Below are positions 7,760 through 16,692 of a stretch of DNA of 30,097 nucleotides, piece after piece (position 1 is the stretch's first letter; each line of letters opens with the position of its first letter). The stretch is from Alphaproteobacteria bacterium (GTDB lineage Bacteria > Pseudomonadota > Alphaproteobacteria > UBA2136 > JALTLI01). Made by a program: the position numbers and the translations under genes. The stretch spans positions 1 through 30,097 of the forward strand of contig JALTLI010000203.1 of assembly GCA_027005635.1 (NCBI GenBank). Reading direction: 5' to 3'. Under the pieces are notes generated by a model. It was not told the origin of the DNA. It did not search any database and was given only the letters and a program-made list of their open reading frames with translations.

Positions 7760-9241
7760 ATGAAATCAAGAAATTTGTATTTATTAGCACTAGCAAGTAG
7801 CATTTCTTTAGGTGCAGTATCAGCTAATGCAGAAACACTTACAGAAGCTGTAAGTCATGCAATTAAAACTCACCCAGAAGTAGTTGGGGCGCAAAATAAC
7901 AAATCAGCAATAAAGCAAGAACGTCGTGTAGCAGTAGCAGGTTACTTGCCAACAATTGATTTTACTGTAGCAACTGGTAGTGAAAAAAGTAACAATAATA
8001 CAACAAGAACTAGTGCCAACCGTCACGATGGTGAAAAGGGAAGTACAACATTTTGGCGTAATGAATCTAGCTTAAGAGTAAATCAAATGTTATTTGATGG
8101 ATTTTCAACTTCATCAGAAGTTTCACAACAGGAAAATCGTATTAAATCTGCTGCTAATAATGTAAAAGATGTTCAAAATGAAATTACTTTACGTGTGATA
8201 GATGCATACCTTAATGTTCTTAAAAATCAAGATTTAGTAAGGTTAGCTAAAGATAACCTAAAAGCACACAAAGATTACCTTAAACAAGTAAAATCTCGTT
8301 CAAAAGGTGGCCGTGGTAATATGGCTGATGTTCGTCAGGCTGAAGGTAGGGTTTATTTAGCTAATGCAAATTACATTAGTAATATCGGAGACTTAGATAC
8401 AGCAATAGCTGATTACGTTGAAGCTGTAGGTCATGAACCTAAAACATTAAGCAAGCCTAAAGTACCTAATTCCGCTATGCCTGCTTCTCAAAAAGATGCA
8501 TTGGCACGTGCAATGTCTAATAACCCTGCAATTCATTCTGCTCAATATGATGTTGATGCTGCAATTCAGGCAAAACGTAATGCGAAATCTGCTATGTATC
8601 CTCGTGTGGACTTAGAAGTTTCTGCAAGTCGTAACCAAAACTTAGACGGCTTAAAAGGTGCTAACAATGATGCACTAGCTATGATGCGTGTAAGTTATAA
8701 TTTATACCGTGGTGGTGCAGATTTAGCCCGTAAGCGTGAACGTGAAGCACTAACTTCTCAGGCTCGTCAAGGTTTAGAGCAAGATAGAAGATTGGTACGT
8801 GAAAATGTTCAAAAAGCATGGGCATCATTTGAAGCTACTCACCGTCGTTTAAAACCACTTAAAGCTCATGTAAAAGCAGCTGAAGCTACTCGTACGGCTT
8901 ACAAAACTCAATTTGGTATTGGACAGCGTACTTTACTTGATTTACTAGATACGGAAGTTGAATTATTTAATGCTCGTACATCATTAATTGATGCTATGTA
9001 TGCAGCAGATTTTTCTGTATATGAAGTATTAATGAATACTGGTGATGTTGTTGAAAATGTTGGATTAGATACAAATGTAGTAGCATCTGTTAACAGTGAT
9101 GTAGCTAAGCCAATGGCTATAATGAGTGATAAAACAACTAAAAAAGTAGTAAAAACACCAGCTCCAAAAGCTAAAGTAGCTGAAGTTTCTACAAAATCAA
9201 ATATCAAATTTACTGGTATGGATAATTGGGGCACTAAATAG
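7760..9241 (+). CDS. tolC: TolC-family outer membrane efflux/secretion channel
   Basis: A 493-residue protein. A Sec signal peptide (about 1-25, cleavage after SANA) precedes the duplicated TolC repeat. The first half opens with the typical ETLTEAVSHAIKTHPEV helix; the second repeats the pattern with LARAMSNNPAIHSAQYDVDAA, a porin-strand region (MRVSYNLYRGG) and the long periplasmic coiled coil ending FGIGQRTLLDLLDTEVELFNAR. It trimerises into the outer-membrane duct of type I secretion and RND-type pumps. The ribosome site AAAGGA lies at 7748-7753. The C-terminal 60 residues are a Lys/Val/Thr-rich tail beyond the channel fold. No inner-membrane pump or adaptor gene is adjacent, so its partners are encoded elsewhere. 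Confidence 0.92.
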   Translation: MKSRNLYLLALASSISLGAVSANAETLTEAVSHAIKTHPEVVGAQNNKSAIKQERRVAVAGYLPTIDFTVATGSEKSNNNTTRTSANRHDGEKGSTTFWRNESSLRVNQMLFDGFSTSSEVSQQENRIKSAANNVKDVQNEITLRVIDAYLNVLKNQDLVRLAKDNLKAHKDYLKQVKSRSKGGRGNMADVRQAEGRVYLANANYISNIGDLDTAIADYVEAVGHEPKTLSKPKVPNSAMPASQKDALARAMSNNPAIHSAQYDVDAAIQAKRNAKSAMYPRVDLEVSASRNQNLDGLKGANNDALAMMRVSYNLYRGGADLARKREREALTSQARQGLEQDRRLVRENVQKAWASFEATHRRLKPLKAHVKAAEATRTAYKTQFGIGQRTLLDLLDTEVELFNARTSLIDAMYAADFSVYEVLMNTGDVVENVGLDTNVVASVNSDVAKPMAIMSDKTTKKVVKTPAPKAKVAEVSTKSNIKFTGMDNWGTK

Positions 9242-9261
9242 TTCCTTAATTAAAGAATAAA

Positions 9262-9284
9262 AAAGCCCTGTTCGCAGGGCTTTC
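9262..9284. terminator. Bidirectional terminator between tolC and msrA
   Basis: AAAGCCCTG at 9262-9270 and CAGGGCTTT at 9275-9283 enclose a TTCG tetraloop. The hairpin sits between convergent genes and touches the msrA stop codon. Confidence 0.85.
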
Positions 9285-9872
9285 TTATTTATCTTTCCAC
9301 AATTCCTTAACCCTTGCATCGCGTCCACAAGTATAGCGGTAGTATTTGTAACGGATAGGGTTTTTAGTGTAATAATTTTGATGATAATCTTCAGCTGGGT
9401 AAAACTTGCTTGCTTTAGTTATTTTTGTATAAACTTTATTAAATGGTAAATCAGATTTTGTCTTTTCTGCTAATGTTTTTTGAGTTTCGGAATAATAAAA
9501 AATTTCATTTCTATATTGGTCTCCAACATCGCAAAATTGACGATTTTTAACGGTAGGATCTGTGGTATGCCAAAATTTGTTTAATAATTCTTCGTAAGAT
9601 ACTTTTGTATTATCAAATTTTATTTGAACAGCTTCAACATGTCCAGTGCCTCCAGCTGAAACTTGTTTGTATGTTGGGTTATCAATATTCCCTCCAGTAT
9701 AACCAGAGGTAGTTGATATTACGCCATTAACTTTATCAAAGTCAGATTCTACACACCAAAAACAGCCACCAGCAAAAATAGCTGTTTCTATATTATCATT
9801 TATTTTTTCATTAGCCATTGATGTTCCTCCAATTATTAAAAATAAACTTATTAAACTTAATAATTTACTCAT
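9285..9872 (-). CDS. msrA: Peptide methionine-S-sulfoxide reductase MsrA, exported
   Basis: A 195-residue enzyme that reduces the S-epimer of methionine sulfoxide in proteins. The active-site motif GGCFWC (35-40) carries the catalytic Cys37, and family motifs TSGYTGG, HVEAVQI and FWHTTDPT follow. A Cys in YRYTCGRD near the C-terminus could be the resolving residue. The first 20 residues form a hydrophobic signal segment (LLSLISLFLIIGGTSMA), so it probably acts in the periplasm. It begins one base after the msrB stop codon, with its AGGAT ribosome site inside the end of msrB, so the pair is one operon. Confidence 0.95.
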   Translation of the reverse strand: MSKLLSLISLFLIIGGTSMANEKINDNIETAIFAGGCFWCVESDFDKVNGVISTTSGYTGGNIDNPTYKQVSAGGTGHVEAVQIKFDNTKVSYEELLNKFWHTTDPTVKNRQFCDVGDQYRNEIFYYSETQKTLAEKTKSDLPFNKVYTKITKASKFYPAEDYHQNYYTKNPIRYKYYRYTCGRDARVKELWKDK

Positions 9873-9873
9873 T

Positions 9874-10368
9874 TTATGTATCCTTTTTATTTGTGGGCTT
9901 AAAAATTAATGCCAAGCCATTATTACAATAACGTTTTCCAGTAGGTTTCGGGCCATCATTAAATACATGCCCTTGATGACCACCACAACGGGCGCAATGA
10001 TATTCAGTTCTTGGCCAAACCATTTTAAAATCTGTTTTTGTTTCAATTGCATTTTTACTAATTGGTTGCCAAAAGCTAGGCCAACCTGTACCGCTTTCAT
10101 ATTTATTTTCTGAACTAAACAGTTCTAGTTCACAGCCTGCACAATGAAAAATACCCTTTCTTTTTTCATTATTTAAGGCGCTAGAACGGCTAGGTTCTGT
10201 GCCTTCATCTCGTAAAATATTATATTGCTCTGGTGTTAGTTTTTTTTGCCATTGTGCATCAGATAAGCTTAATTTTTGAATAATTTTTTCCATGGCATTA
10301 ACTTTATTTCCTATTAAACTGGCAATGGTAAATGCGGTTGCTGAAGCTAAAAAAAACCTACGGTTCAC
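9874..10368 (-). CDS. msrB: Peptide methionine-R-sulfoxide reductase MsrB, with Tat-like signal
   Basis: A 164-residue enzyme that reduces the R-epimer of methionine sulfoxide. Zinc ligands are Cys76 and Cys79 (HCAGC) and Cys125 and Cys128 (HCARCGG). The catalytic Cys148 is in RYCNN. The N-terminus MNRRFFLASATAFTIASL fits a twin-arginine signal (RRxFL), ending near KVNA (21-25), which would send a folded, zinc-loaded enzyme to the periplasm. It is the first gene of an operon with msrA, and together the two cover both epimers. The promoter must lie in the 141 bases shared with the divergent ABC-F gene. Confidence 0.95.
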   Translation of the reverse strand: MNRRFFLASATAFTIASLIGNKVNAMEKIIQKLSLSDAQWQKKLTPEQYNILRDEGTEPSRSSALNNEKRKGIFHCAGCELELFSSENKYESGTGWPSFWQPISKNAIETKTDFKMVWPRTEYHCARCGGHQGHVFNDGPKPTGKRYCNNGLALIFKPTNKKDT

Positions 10369-10509
10369 AATATTATATCCTTTATTAATTTATATTATTT
10401 TCGCATATAACTAGTCGAAAGTTACAAAATAATTAAAATTATTGCAAAATATAACTATTTTGAAAGATTTTCTTTGCTTTATTAGTAGTTTTTCTAGTAT
10501 TAAGTACTT

Positions 10510-12411
10510 ATGATTACAATTTCTGAACTTACCTATCTAATAGCAGGTCGCACCATTTTTGATGAGGCAAATGCAACGCTAATGGATGGATGGAAGACTG
10601 GTATTATTGGCGAAAATGGTGCTGGTAAATCAACTTTATTTAATTTAATAACTGGTAAACTGCAAGCAGATAGCGGAACTATTGATCGTAGCACAAAAGC
10701 ACGTATTGGTTTTGTAAGGCAAGATATGCCAGATGATGATACAACACTTTTAGATATAGTACTGGCAGCCGATGAAGAGCGTACCGAGCTATTAAAACAA
10801 AGTGAAACTGAAACTGATCCATATAAAATTGCAGAAATTTTCACAAGATTAAATGATATTGATGCCTACGCAGCGCCAGCAAAAGCATCGGCAATTCTTG
10901 CTGGTTTAGGCTTTAAAGATGAACAGTTAAACGACCCAATTTCATCATTTAGTGGTGGTTGGCGTATGCGAGTTGCTCTTGCTTCTGTACTTTTTCAAGA
11001 ACCAGAAATTTTAATGCTAGATGAGCCAACAAACCACCTAGATTTAGAGGCTATTATCTGGCTTGAGAACTATTTAATTAATTATCCTAACATGTTGCTA
11101 CTTATTTCTCATGATAGAGATTTACTTAATAAATGTGTGGATCATATTCTTCATGTAGAAAAGAAAAAGCTAACTTCATACACAGGTAACTACGATACTT
11201 TTGAACGGGAACGCGCAGAACGTATGCATCATCAACAAAAACTCCATGAAAAGCAACAGGCTCAACGGGCTAGTATGCAGGAATTTGTTGATAGATTTAA
11301 AGCCAAAGCAAGTAAAGCAAAACAAGCACAAAGCCGTATGAAAGCGTTGGAAAAAATGGATATTGTTGATGCTGTTATTGCGGAACAAGCACGGGCATTT
11401 ATTTTTCCTCAGCCAGAAAAAATGTCACCACCAGTTTTTTCTATGGATAAAATTGATATCGGTTACGAAGAAGGTAATCCAGTTTTAAAAAATGTTGATG
11501 AACGTATTGATATGGATGATAGAATTGCCTTACTTGGTTCAAATGGTAATGGTAAATCCACTTTAATTAAACTTATAGCTGGTAGGCTTAAGGCTATGAA
11601 AGGTGATGTTTACAAAGCACCTAAACTACGAATTGGTTATTTCTCTCAGCACCAAGCAGAGGAAATGGATATTAATTCAACACCTTATGAGGTGATGTAT
11701 GAATACATGAAAGGTGAACCAGAGCATAAAATACGTGGAAAACTTGGTATGTTTGGTTTTGGTAAAGAGCTATCAGATAATAAAATATCTGATTTAAGTG
11801 GTGGTGAAAAATCACGCCTGTTATTTGCTCTCATGAGCCATGATGCTCCGCACTTATTACTGTTAGATGAGCCAACAAACCACCTAGATATTGGGGCAAG
11901 AGAAGCACTTGTTCAGGCATTAAATGCTTATGAAGGAGCAGTTGTAATTGTTAGTCATGACCCAAGCATGTTAGAAAGAGTTGCAGATCAATTATGGCTA
12001 GTTAAAGATGGAGAAGTTAATCATTATGATGGTGATTTAGATAGCTATCGTCAATTAGTTATAGCTGATAAAAGACAATCTGCTAAAGAAGAAAAAGCCG
12101 AAAAAGTTGCAACTTCAGGCAAGAAAAAGGGCTTATCCAAAAAAGAAAAACGTAAACTAGAAGCAAAAAAACGTCAGGCATTTGCTAGCCTATATAAAGA
12201 TATAAAATCTGCCGAAAAACTAGTTGAAAAACTAGATAATGATAAAAAAGAGCTGGAAAATATGATGGAAAACTCCGAAGTTTACGGTGACGCTGGTAAA
12301 ATGAAGCTTATTCAAGAAGACTATGCTAAAATAACAAAAGATTTAGAAAATGCTGAAGTACAATGGGCAAATGCTCAGGAAGTATATGATAATACTGAGC
12401 TTCTAGAATAG
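10510..12411 (+). CDS. ABC-F family ATPase, YheS-like
   Basis: A 633-residue protein with two ABC ATPase domains and no membrane segments. Domain 1 has Walker A GENGAGKST (34-42), signature FSGGW and Walker B LMLDEPTNHLD. Domain 2 has GSNGNGKST, LSGGEKSR and LLLLDEPTNHLD. Between them lies the charged interdomain linker (ERERAERMHHQQKLHEKQQA). The C-terminal 120 residues form a Lys/Glu-rich coiled coil. ABC-F proteins bind the ribosomal E site and modulate translation or confer antibiotic protection. The ordering and the FGFG motif before the second signature fit YheS better than EttA. I see no ribosome site before the ATG. It is divergent from msrBA. Confidence 0.9.
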   Translation: MITISELTYLIAGRTIFDEANATLMDGWKTGIIGENGAGKSTLFNLITGKLQADSGTIDRSTKARIGFVRQDMPDDDTTLLDIVLAADEERTELLKQSETETDPYKIAEIFTRLNDIDAYAAPAKASAILAGLGFKDEQLNDPISSFSGGWRMRVALASVLFQEPEILMLDEPTNHLDLEAIIWLENYLINYPNMLLLISHDRDLLNKCVDHILHVEKKKLTSYTGNYDTFERERAERMHHQQKLHEKQQAQRASMQEFVDRFKAKASKAKQAQSRMKALEKMDIVDAVIAEQARAFIFPQPEKMSPPVFSMDKIDIGYEEGNPVLKNVDERIDMDDRIALLGSNGNGKSTLIKLIAGRLKAMKGDVYKAPKLRIGYFSQHQAEEMDINSTPYEVMYEYMKGEPEHKIRGKLGMFGFGKELSDNKISDLSGGEKSRLLFALMSHDAPHLLLLDEPTNHLDIGAREALVQALNAYEGAVVIVSHDPSMLERVADQLWLVKDGEVNHYDGDLDSYRQLVIADKRQSAKEEKAEKVATSGKKKGLSKKEKRKLEAKKRQAFASLYKDIKSAEKLVEKLDNDKKELENMMENSEVYGDAGKMKLIQEDYAKITKDLENAEVQWANAQEVYDNTELLE

Positions 12412-12416
12412 TTGAA

Positions 12417-12519
12417 AGCCAATGTAGGCGTGTGTCATCCCAGAATCTTAGAACTGTTCCAATTTTTACAACCAATCAAAGATTGGGTAAAAATTGCTTC
12501 CGAGATGACACTGTTGGCT
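12417..12519. repeat. REP-like palindromic element behind the ABC-F gene
   Basis: Nested inverted repeats occupy the whole intergenic space: AGCCAA/TTGGCT (12417-12422, 12514-12519), GTGTCATC/GATGACAC (12432-12439, 12504-12511), AATTTTTAC/GTAAAAATT (12461-12469, 12487-12495) and CCAATC/GATTGG (12472-12477, 12481-12486). The TGTCATCC...GATGACA ends resemble dispersed palindromic elements seen in Rickettsiales and other alphaproteobacteria. It may also act as an RNA-stabilising or terminating hairpin. Only one copy is in the window. Confidence 0.65.
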
Positions 12520-12559
12520 GTTATAGTAATTTTGTTTAAATATAAAATAGGAAAAACTA

Positions 12560-13747
12560 ATGCTAAATGATATTAAACAAGGTTTTTTATCTAATCCTGC
12601 TGATTTATCAAAACTAAAAAAAATAAACCCAGATAATGTTAAAAATTTAGTAAAAGAAATAAATTCCTTAACCGATGCAGATATAAAAAAGCGTAAATTA
12701 GTAATTGCAATTGGTTCTGGTGGTACTATTTCTATGAAAACAGAAAACGGTATTCGTATTCCGGATCTTAATTTTGAAAATATTCTTAAACATTCCAGCC
12801 GTGAACTTAAGGATAAATTTTTAGTTAAAAGTTTTGATGCTTTTTGTATTGATAGCTCACAAATGGATTACTCTCATACTAGAGAATTAGCAATTTCTAT
12901 GATTTACATATATGAAAATATTAAGGTACCATTTATTGGATTTTTAGTTGTTCATGGAACAGATACTATGGCTTATTCAGGCTCTGCTATGTCACTTATG
13001 ACTGGTAGAGGTTTGCCATTTTCTACAGTATACACAGGCTCGCAAAAACCAATTCAGGATATTATGAACGATGCAGAAACTAATTTAAGAAATTCTCTTT
13101 TAACTTTAGAAGCACTGCATAATAACAATATGGCAGAAATTGTAATAGTTATGGGCAACAAGGCAGTACAGGCAAATGGTGCAGTAAAAGTAGATGATGA
13201 AAATATAAATGCGTTTAATTCTCCTTTGCATAAATATATAACTAAATTTGATAAGTTACATTACCCTATTAGGCTATCAAAATATTTAAAAGAAAAACGT
13301 AATGTAAAATTTGAGCCAGAAATTTGGCAAGGAGATTTTTCACATACTTTAGTTGTTAAATCTACCCTTGGTCTTAATCCTCAAATGGTAGCAAGACAAA
13401 TTATGGATGAGAACGTGAAGGCAGTTATACTGTATTCTTACGGAGCAAGCACAGCTTACGATGATATAATTAATGTTGTTGCTGAAGCTTCTGCTAAAAA
13501 AAATATCCCTGCATTTGTAGTAAATCCTGTTAATGGTGATGCAGCTAAATCTTTTTATCCATCTGGCACAAAAATGCAAAGTAAAAAAATTATTCCTTTA
13601 TTTATGACTCTTCCATCAGCATTAGCTAAAATTGAAGTAGCATTAAGAAAATATAATGATGATTTAGATGCTGTATCAGAATTTATGACAACTAATTATG
13701 TTGGAGAAGTTCCTTCTAAAAACTCTAGTTATTTGGTTGAGGTTTAA
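12560..13747 (+). CDS. L-asparaginase (type I-like)
   Basis: A 395-residue enzyme converting asparagine to aspartate and ammonia. The first catalytic threonine is Thr56 in IGSGGTISM; the second motif VVHGTDTMAYS carries Thr133 and Asp134; YTGSQKPI follows as in the family. There is no signal peptide, so it is cytoplasmic like type I enzymes. It is about 50 residues longer than usual, because the N-terminal 45 residues are an extra Lys/Asn-rich helical segment. A purine-rich ATAGGAAAA precedes the ATG. Its stop codon directly abuts the next gene, suggesting co-transcription and translational coupling. Glutaminase activity cannot be excluded. Confidence 0.88.
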   Translation: MLNDIKQGFLSNPADLSKLKKINPDNVKNLVKEINSLTDADIKKRKLVIAIGSGGTISMKTENGIRIPDLNFENILKHSSRELKDKFLVKSFDAFCIDSSQMDYSHTRELAISMIYIYENIKVPFIGFLVVHGTDTMAYSGSAMSLMTGRGLPFSTVYTGSQKPIQDIMNDAETNLRNSLLTLEALHNNNMAEIVIVMGNKAVQANGAVKVDDENINAFNSPLHKYITKFDKLHYPIRLSKYLKEKRNVKFEPEIWQGDFSHTLVVKSTLGLNPQMVARQIMDENVKAVILYSYGASTAYDDIINVVAEASAKKNIPAFVVNPVNGDAAKSFYPSGTKMQSKKIIPLFMTLPSALAKIEVALRKYNDDLDAVSEFMTTNYVGEVPSKNSSYLVEV

Positions 13748-15574
13748 ATGGCAATTCTTTCATGTGATAACTTAGAAAAATCTATTGGGACAAGAAATTT
13801 ATTTTCTGGGATTAGTTTTCATATTCATTCAAAGGAACATATTGGCTTAATTGGGCCAAATGGTAGCGGAAAATCTACCTTATTAAGAATACTTGCAGGC
13901 ATAATTGAGCAAGATGATGGCACTGTTACTTGCAAAAATGGAAATCATTTAGTTTATTTGCCACAAGTTGAGGAAATACCTGCTAATTTAACTATACTAC
14001 AAGCAGCGTTAGAAGCTAGTAAAGATGATGCATTAGATGCTAGTACCAAGGAAACTCAAGCAATTATTGCATTAAGTAAAATTGGTTTTGTGGATATGGA
14101 ACAAAAAGTTAGTGAACTTTCTGGTGGCTGGTTAAAAAGACTTTCAATTGCTAGGCAAATTGCCAGAGAACCTGAAATAATGCTGTTAGATGAGCCAACC
14201 AACCATCTAGATATTGCAGGTATTGAATGGCTTGAAGATTTTTTAAAAAAAGCACCGTTTGCTTATGTTTTAGTTAGTCATGATAGATTATTTTTAGAAA
14301 ATACCACCAACAAAGTTATGGAACTTAATGAAATTTATGACGGTGGCTTACTAACTTTTGAATGTCCATATAATGAATTTTTAGAGCGGAGAGAATTATT
14401 TATTAATGGTGAACGCTCACGTTTTGAAAGCCTATCTAATAAAAGCCGTAACGAACAAAAATGGGTGAAAAGTGGCGTAAAAGCCCGCGGTACTAAACAA
14501 AAAGCTAGGTTGCAGGAAGCTGAAAGTATAAAAAATGAAGTTTCTAAATTGCGCACCCAAACTGCAAAACCTAAAAAGGTTTTAATTGATTTTGAAACAA
14601 CTGATAGAAAAACCAAAAGGTTAGCAACACTTCATAGTGTGTGCAAAAGTTTTGGCGAAAAAGTTATTACTACAGGGCTGGATTTAACCATAACTCCGAA
14701 TATGCGTATAGGTTTACTTGGTAATAACGGAGTTGGTAAAACTACTATTATGAAAATGATAGCTGGTGAAATTGAGCCAGATAGTGGCAGTATAAATATT
14801 ACAACTGGCTGTAAAATTTTACATTTTAACCAAAATCGTCAAATTGTGGATGAAAACCAAACTTTAGGCGAGGCTCTTTCTTTAACTGGAAGTGATACGG
14901 TTATTTACCGAGGTAAAGAGCTCCATATTAGTACATGGGCGCGTAAACTTAAGTTTAAAAATGATCAATTAAAATCACCAATATCTGCCTTAAGCGGAGG
15001 TGAAAGAGCGCGGGTTATTATGGGTCGTTTAATGTTACAAACTGCAGATATTTTGCTTTTAGATGAACCGACTAATGATTTAGATATTGAATCTATTGAA
15101 GTTTTAGAAGAAAGTTTGATGGATTTTCCGGGGGCATTAATATTTGTTACCCATGATAGAGAGCTACTTGATAGAGTATCAACTGTGCTACTTGCTTTAG
15201 ATGGGGCAGGGGGTGTTACTACTTTTTCATCTTATAATCAGTGGAAAAATCGTAATAATACGCTTAATAAAAAGCAGGTAGATGTATCTGCAATAAAAAA
15301 AGATATTACCCCCAAAAAAACACAAATCAAAAAAATAACCAAGCTAAGTTATAACGAACAGCGAGAATGGGATAGCATGGAAGAAGCAATTTTAAATGCC
15401 GAAACCAAGCTTGCAGATATGCAAAATAATCCAGTTGATGCTGTAGCTCAACCAGAAGATTTTACAAACTACTGCGAAGAATTAGGTAAAGCTCAACAAA
15501 GAGTTGATGATTTATACAATCGTTGGAGTGAAATTGAAGCTAAACTTGCAGAAATTCAGGAAAATAAGAGTTAG
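13748..15574 (+). CDS. uup: ABC-F family ATPase, Uup-like
   Basis: A 608-residue twin-ATPase protein. Domain 1: GPNGSGKST (36-44), LSGGW and LLDEPTNHLD. The linker has the Uup-type segment WVKSGVKARGTKQKARLQ. Domain 2: GNNGVGKTT, LSGGERAR and LLDEPTNDLD. The C-terminal 90 residues form a coiled coil with the WDSMEEAI-like start typical of Uup, which in E. coli binds branched DNA and influences transposon excision and ribosome function. The ATG follows the asparaginase stop with no spacer, so it has no promoter of its own and is probably translated by reinitiation. Compared with the ABC-F at 10510 it is a different subfamily, not a recent duplicate. Confidence 0.88.
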   Translation: MAILSCDNLEKSIGTRNLFSGISFHIHSKEHIGLIGPNGSGKSTLLRILAGIIEQDDGTVTCKNGNHLVYLPQVEEIPANLTILQAALEASKDDALDASTKETQAIIALSKIGFVDMEQKVSELSGGWLKRLSIARQIAREPEIMLLDEPTNHLDIAGIEWLEDFLKKAPFAYVLVSHDRLFLENTTNKVMELNEIYDGGLLTFECPYNEFLERRELFINGERSRFESLSNKSRNEQKWVKSGVKARGTKQKARLQEAESIKNEVSKLRTQTAKPKKVLIDFETTDRKTKRLATLHSVCKSFGEKVITTGLDLTITPNMRIGLLGNNGVGKTTIMKMIAGEIEPDSGSINITTGCKILHFNQNRQIVDENQTLGEALSLTGSDTVIYRGKELHISTWARKLKFKNDQLKSPISALSGGERARVIMGRLMLQTADILLLDEPTNDLDIESIEVLEESLMDFPGALIFVTHDRELLDRVSTVLLALDGAGGVTTFSSYNQWKNRNNTLNKKQVDVSAIKKDITPKKTQIKKITKLSYNEQREWDSMEEAILNAETKLADMQNNPVDAVAQPEDFTNYCEELGKAQQRVDDLYNRWSEIEAKLAEIQENKS

Positions 15575-15595
15575 TACTATATTGGGAATATCTCC

Positions 15596-15624
15596 TTGTA
15601 TCATATAAATAATTTTGGTATACA
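15596..15624 (+). promoter_or_regulatory. Candidate promoter for the hypothetical gene at 15681
   Basis: TTGTAT at 15596-15601 and TATACA at 15619-15624 are 17 bases apart. A short TCGC-GTTTT-GCGA hairpin (15646-15658) lies in the resulting leader. Confidence 0.4.
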
Positions 15625-15680
15625 TTAAGAGTGTGACTTTATCTATCGCGTTTTGCGACTAACTTTTATTGGAGACAGTG

Positions 15681-16658
15681 ATGTTGATAAAAAATTTAGG
15701 ATTGATGATAAATGAAGGTTCATCTGCAATTCAAAGGAAAAAAGATGAGTTAATTGCTTTGGAAAAACATAATATGCCGGTTTCTGAAGAGGAAATTAAA
15801 TTGGCAAGTAATAAAGGTTTAATCCAAACAGTTCCTGTTGAATGCTCTAGTTCTACTGATGAAATTGAGTTTTTTGAATGGAGAGATGATTTTTATGCGG
15901 TTATTTTAGGCGGAATAAAAAGTAACCAATTTAAAGGTTATGCTTTTGTTATTCCTAAAGAATTATGGCTTTCTGATAACCCTGATAAAAAAGTTCTACC
16001 TAAGTATAACTGGTGTGCATTTGATTCTGGATCTGTTAAACATGGTACATATGCCTTTTCTGTTAAGGCAACTATGATTGGTAATAATGGAAAAAAAACT
16101 TTGTGTGCATTATCAACTTTAGTTGTTAAGTTGTATACTGGTATTAGCTCTATTAAACAATCTTTTTATTGTTTTAATTCAAAGTTTGATTTTAGATATG
16201 AAAATATTACTTCCACTAATATAGCAAAATTTATGGATAATAATGGTAACATTGGAATATCTGAAAAAGATGGTAACTTTAGAGTTTCTATGAATAAGTT
16301 TGGTAGGAAATATATTGCTACTACAAAAACTTGTATAAAAGCTCAACAACTTTACAATGGTGAGTTATTAAAGTTAAAGCAAGAATATCCTTCGGATATG
16401 TCCTGTTTTGGTTGGGTTTTTGAAGATGGTCAGTTACAACAGCTATTTCCAGATAACTACTATAAAAATGGTGTATTATTAGATGAGTATTTACAAGTTT
16501 TTAAAAAATATGCTCATTTATTTATACCAATTAATAACAAGGAGACCTTAGCCCAAATTCGTAATCAGGGTGAAAATTGGTTAGGTGATGAAGCAAAGTG
16601 GTTAGCATTAAATAATGGTATAGCTAGTAAAATGGCTATACGTTTCAATATCGGTTAA
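15681..16658 (+). CDS. Hypothetical protein, 325 residues
   Basis: I do not recognise a family. The start is ATG 15681, preceded at six bases by a GGAG ribosome site (15671-15674); an in-frame TTG at 15669 overlaps that site and is rejected. The protein is soluble, with no signal or membrane segment. Residues 1-35 look helical (SAIQRKKDELIALEKH). The middle alternates short strands and turns with many aromatic residues and six scattered cysteines. The C-terminal part is helical (DEYLQVFKKYAHLFIP) and ends WLALNNGIASKMAIRFNIG. It has its own promoter candidate and terminator, so it is a single-gene unit. Codon use matches the neighbours. Confidence 0.78.
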   Translation: MLIKNLGLMINEGSSAIQRKKDELIALEKHNMPVSEEEIKLASNKGLIQTVPVECSSSTDEIEFFEWRDDFYAVILGGIKSNQFKGYAFVIPKELWLSDNPDKKVLPKYNWCAFDSGSVKHGTYAFSVKATMIGNNGKKTLCALSTLVVKLYTGISSIKQSFYCFNSKFDFRYENITSTNIAKFMDNNGNIGISEKDGNFRVSMNKFGRKYIATTKTCIKAQQLYNGELLKLKQEYPSDMSCFGWVFEDGQLQQLFPDNYYKNGVLLDEYLQVFKKYAHLFIPINNKETLAQIRNQGENWLGDEAKWLALNNGIASKMAIRFNIG

Positions 16659-16664
16659 TTAACC

Positions 16665-16692
16665 AGAGGCTATTTATATAGCCTCTTTTTTT
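16665..16692 (+). terminator. Terminator between convergent genes
   Basis: AGAGGCTA at 16665-16672 pairs with TAGCCTCT at 16679-16686, followed by a T run to 16692. It overlaps the stop codon of the opposing lipoprotein gene. Confidence 0.85.

Noticed and set aside
10510..15574. The two ABC-F genes as a recent tandem duplication or a drug exporter
   Set aside because: Linkers and C-termini belong to different subfamilies, and neither protein has membrane segments or a membrane partner gene.
15669..15680. TTG start adding four residues to the hypothetical protein
   Set aside because: It overlaps the GGAG ribosome site for the ATG at 15681.
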